Assembly (NCBI GenBank): GCA_032209605.1
Contig: JASFXZ010000014.1
Coordinates: 4,856,912 to 4,920,911, forward strand
DNA length: 64,000 nucleotides
Direction: 5' to 3'
DNA from: Mactromeris polynyma
Lineage: Eukaryota > Mollusca > Bivalvia > Venerida > Mactridae
Notes under the pieces: generated by a model
Database searches by the model: none
What the model was told of the DNA's origin: nothing
What the model saw: only the letters and a program-made list of their open reading frames with translations
Made by a program: the position numbers and the translations under genes
In this document: positions 62,101 to 64,000 of the stretch, piece after piece
Layout: every line of letters starts with the position of its first letter
How positions within the stretch are numbered: position 1 is the first letter of the stretch

Positions 62101-64000
62101 AGATGCGGAGGCAGCAAACGGACACTTTCAGGTGTTTGAGTGCATAGATGCGGAGGCAGCAAACGGACACTTTCAGGTGTTTGAGTGCGTAGATGCGGAG
62201 GCAGCAAACGGACACTTTCAGGTGTTTGAGTGCGTAGATGCGGAGGCAGCAAACGGACACTTTCAGGTGTTTGAGTGCGTAGATGCGGTGGCAGCAAACG
62301 GACACTTTCAGGTGTTTGAGTGCGTAGATGCGGAGGCAGCAAACGGACACTTTCAGGTGTTTGAGTGCGTAGATGCGGAGGCAGCAAACAGACACTTTCA
62401 GGTGTTTGAGTGCGTAGATGCGGAGGCAGCAAACGGACACTTTCAGGTGTTTGAGTGCGTAGATGCGGAGGCAGCAAACGGACACTTTCAGGTGTTTGAG
62501 TGCGTAGATGCGGTGGCAGCAAACGGACACTTTCAGGTGTTTGAGTGCGTAGATGCGGTGGCAGCAAACGGACACTTTCAGGTGTTTGAGTGCGTAGATG
62601 CGGTGGCAGCAAACGGACACTTTCAGGTGTTTGAGTGCATAGATGCGGTGGCAGCAAACGGACACTTTCAGGTGTTTGAGTGCATAGATGCGGTGGCAGC
62701 AAACGGACACTTTCAGGTGTTTGAGTGCATAGATGCGGTGGCAGCAAACGGACACTTTCAGGTGTTTGAGTGCGTAGATGCGGTGGCAGCAAACGGACAC
62801 TTTCAGGTGTTTGAGTGCATAGATGCGGTGGCTGCAAACGGACACTTTCAGGTGTTTGAGTGCATAGATGCGGTGGCAGCAAACGGACACTTTCAGGTGT
62901 TTGAGTGCGTAGATGCGGTGGCAGCAAACGGACACTTTCAGGTGTTTGAGTGCGTAGATGCGGTGGCAGCAAACGGACACTTTCAGGTGTTTGAGTGCGT
63001 AGATGCGGTGGCAGCAAACGGACACTTTCAGGTGTTTGAGTGCGTAGATGCGGTGGCAGCAAAAGGACACTTTCAGGTGTTTGAGTGCGTAGATGCGGTG
63101 GCAGCAAACGGACACTTTCAGGTGTTTGAGTGCATAGATGCTGAGGCAGCAAACGGACACTTTCAGGTGTTTGAGTGCGTAGATGCGGTGGCAGCAAACG
63201 GACACTTTCAGGTGTTTGAGTGCGTAGATGCGGTGGCAGCAAAAGGACACTTTCAGGTGTTTGAGTGCGTAGATGCGGTGGCAGCAAACGGACACTTTCA
63301 GGTGTTTGAGTGCATAGATGCGGAGGCAGCAAACGGACACTTTCAGGTGTTTGAGTGCGTAGATGCGGTGGCAGCAAACGGACACTTTCAGGTGTTTGAG
63401 TGCGTAGATGCGGTGGCAGCAAACGGACACTTTCAGGTGTTTGAGTGCGTAGATGCGGTGGCAGCAAACGGACACTTTCAGGTGTTTGAGTGCGTAGATG
63501 CGGAGGCAGCAAACGGACACTTTCAGGTGTTTGAGTGCGTAGATGCGGTGGCAGCAAACGGACACTTTCAGGTGTTTGAGTGCATAGATGCGGTGGCAGC
63601 AAACGGACACTTTCAGGTGTTTGAGTGCGTAGATGCGGTGGCAGCAAACGGACACTTTCAGGTGTTTGAGTGCGTAGATGCGGTGGCAGCAAACGGACAC
63701 TTTCAGGTGTTTGAGTGCGTAGATGCGGTGGCAGCAAAAGGACACTTTCAGGTGTTTGAGTGCGTAGATGCGGTGGCAGCAAACGGACACTTTCAGGTGT
63801 TTGAGTGCATAGATGAGGAGGCAGCAAACGGACACTTTCAGGTGTTTGAGTGCGTAGATGCGGTGGCAGCAAACGGACACTTTCAGGTGTTTGAGTGCGT
63901 AGATGCGGTGGCAGCAAAAGGACACTTTCAGGTGTTTGAGTGCGTAGATGCGGTGGCAGCAAACGGACACTTTCAGGTGTTTGAGTGCATAGATGCGGAG
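59200..64000. repeat. Large minisatellite (45-bp units and longer variants), runs off the window
   Basis: The core unit is GCAGCAAACGGACACTTTCA then GGTGTTTGAGTGCGTAGATG then CGGAG or CGGTG. From about 61890 to the end it is a strict 45-bp array. From 59200 to 61890 many units carry an extra GTCAATG giving lengths of about 49-52 bp, or lack part of the unit. Left units mainly have CGGGCAGC or CGGAGGC; right units increasingly have CGGTGGC. The array reaches the last base, so its true length is unknown. Confidence 0.97.

Noticed and set aside
61803..63970. Two overlapping minus-strand open frames of 719 and 703 codons
   Set aside because: They are translations of the 45-bp minisatellite (15-residue periodicity) in two frames at once. 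Openness follows from the unit length being divisible by three and lacking stops. There is no start context, splice signal or non-repeat sequence.

Overview
The window is animal nuclear DNA, most probably from a bivalve mollusc (an inference). It is AT-rich and intron-rich, with no operons or bacterial signals. It holds short phase-compatible exons, many non-LTR retrotransposon relics, THAP/YqaJ DNA transposons, and dispersed repeats built around GTCCGTC runs and the phrase TTATGGCCCTT, which I associate with bivalve genomes.

Layout. 1-10165: mostly non-coding, with two TIR elements (3127-3529, 8896-9437), a GTCCGTC repeat (3998-4760) and two weak exon candidates (5623-5931, 6780-6928). 10166-12853: an RTE-type LINE on the minus strand, almost complete and bounded by a 12-bp target-site duplication. 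13055-13250: an orphan minus-strand exon candidate. 13925-16355: a decayed Penelope-like reverse transcriptase and a LINE endonuclease fragment split by a Harbinger-type MITE with a CAG duplication. 16609-20918: a DNA transposon of the PIF/Harbinger/IS5 (PHIS, ISL2EU-like) kind. It carries two spliced genes on opposite strands, a YqaJ-type exonuclease (+) and a THAP-DDE transposase (-), and the terminal exon of each lies inside an intron of the other. 21308-22636: a 5'-truncated LINE. 24677-28072: a second, decayed PHIS-like transposon with 25-bp TIRs, inserted in one unit of a 161-bp tandem repeat.

31527-57730 is the only convincing host gene. It has eighteen coding exons on the plus strand with every splice phase matching, giving 750 codons and apparently continuing to the right. 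I do not firmly recognise the product; a CCDC60-like protein is a weak suggestion. Its introns hold three copies of a 165-bp TIR element, a second copy of the CAG MITE, a 3-kb minisatellite (45-bp then 26-bp units, with an internal duplication of about 1.25 kb), a LINE 3' end and several tandemly built dispersed repeats. From about 59200 to the window end is a second minisatellite (45-bp, with 47 to 52-bp variants). Its very long open frames are a product of unit length, not genes.

The most interesting system is the interlocked antisense YqaJ/THAP-DDE transposon at 16915-20918.
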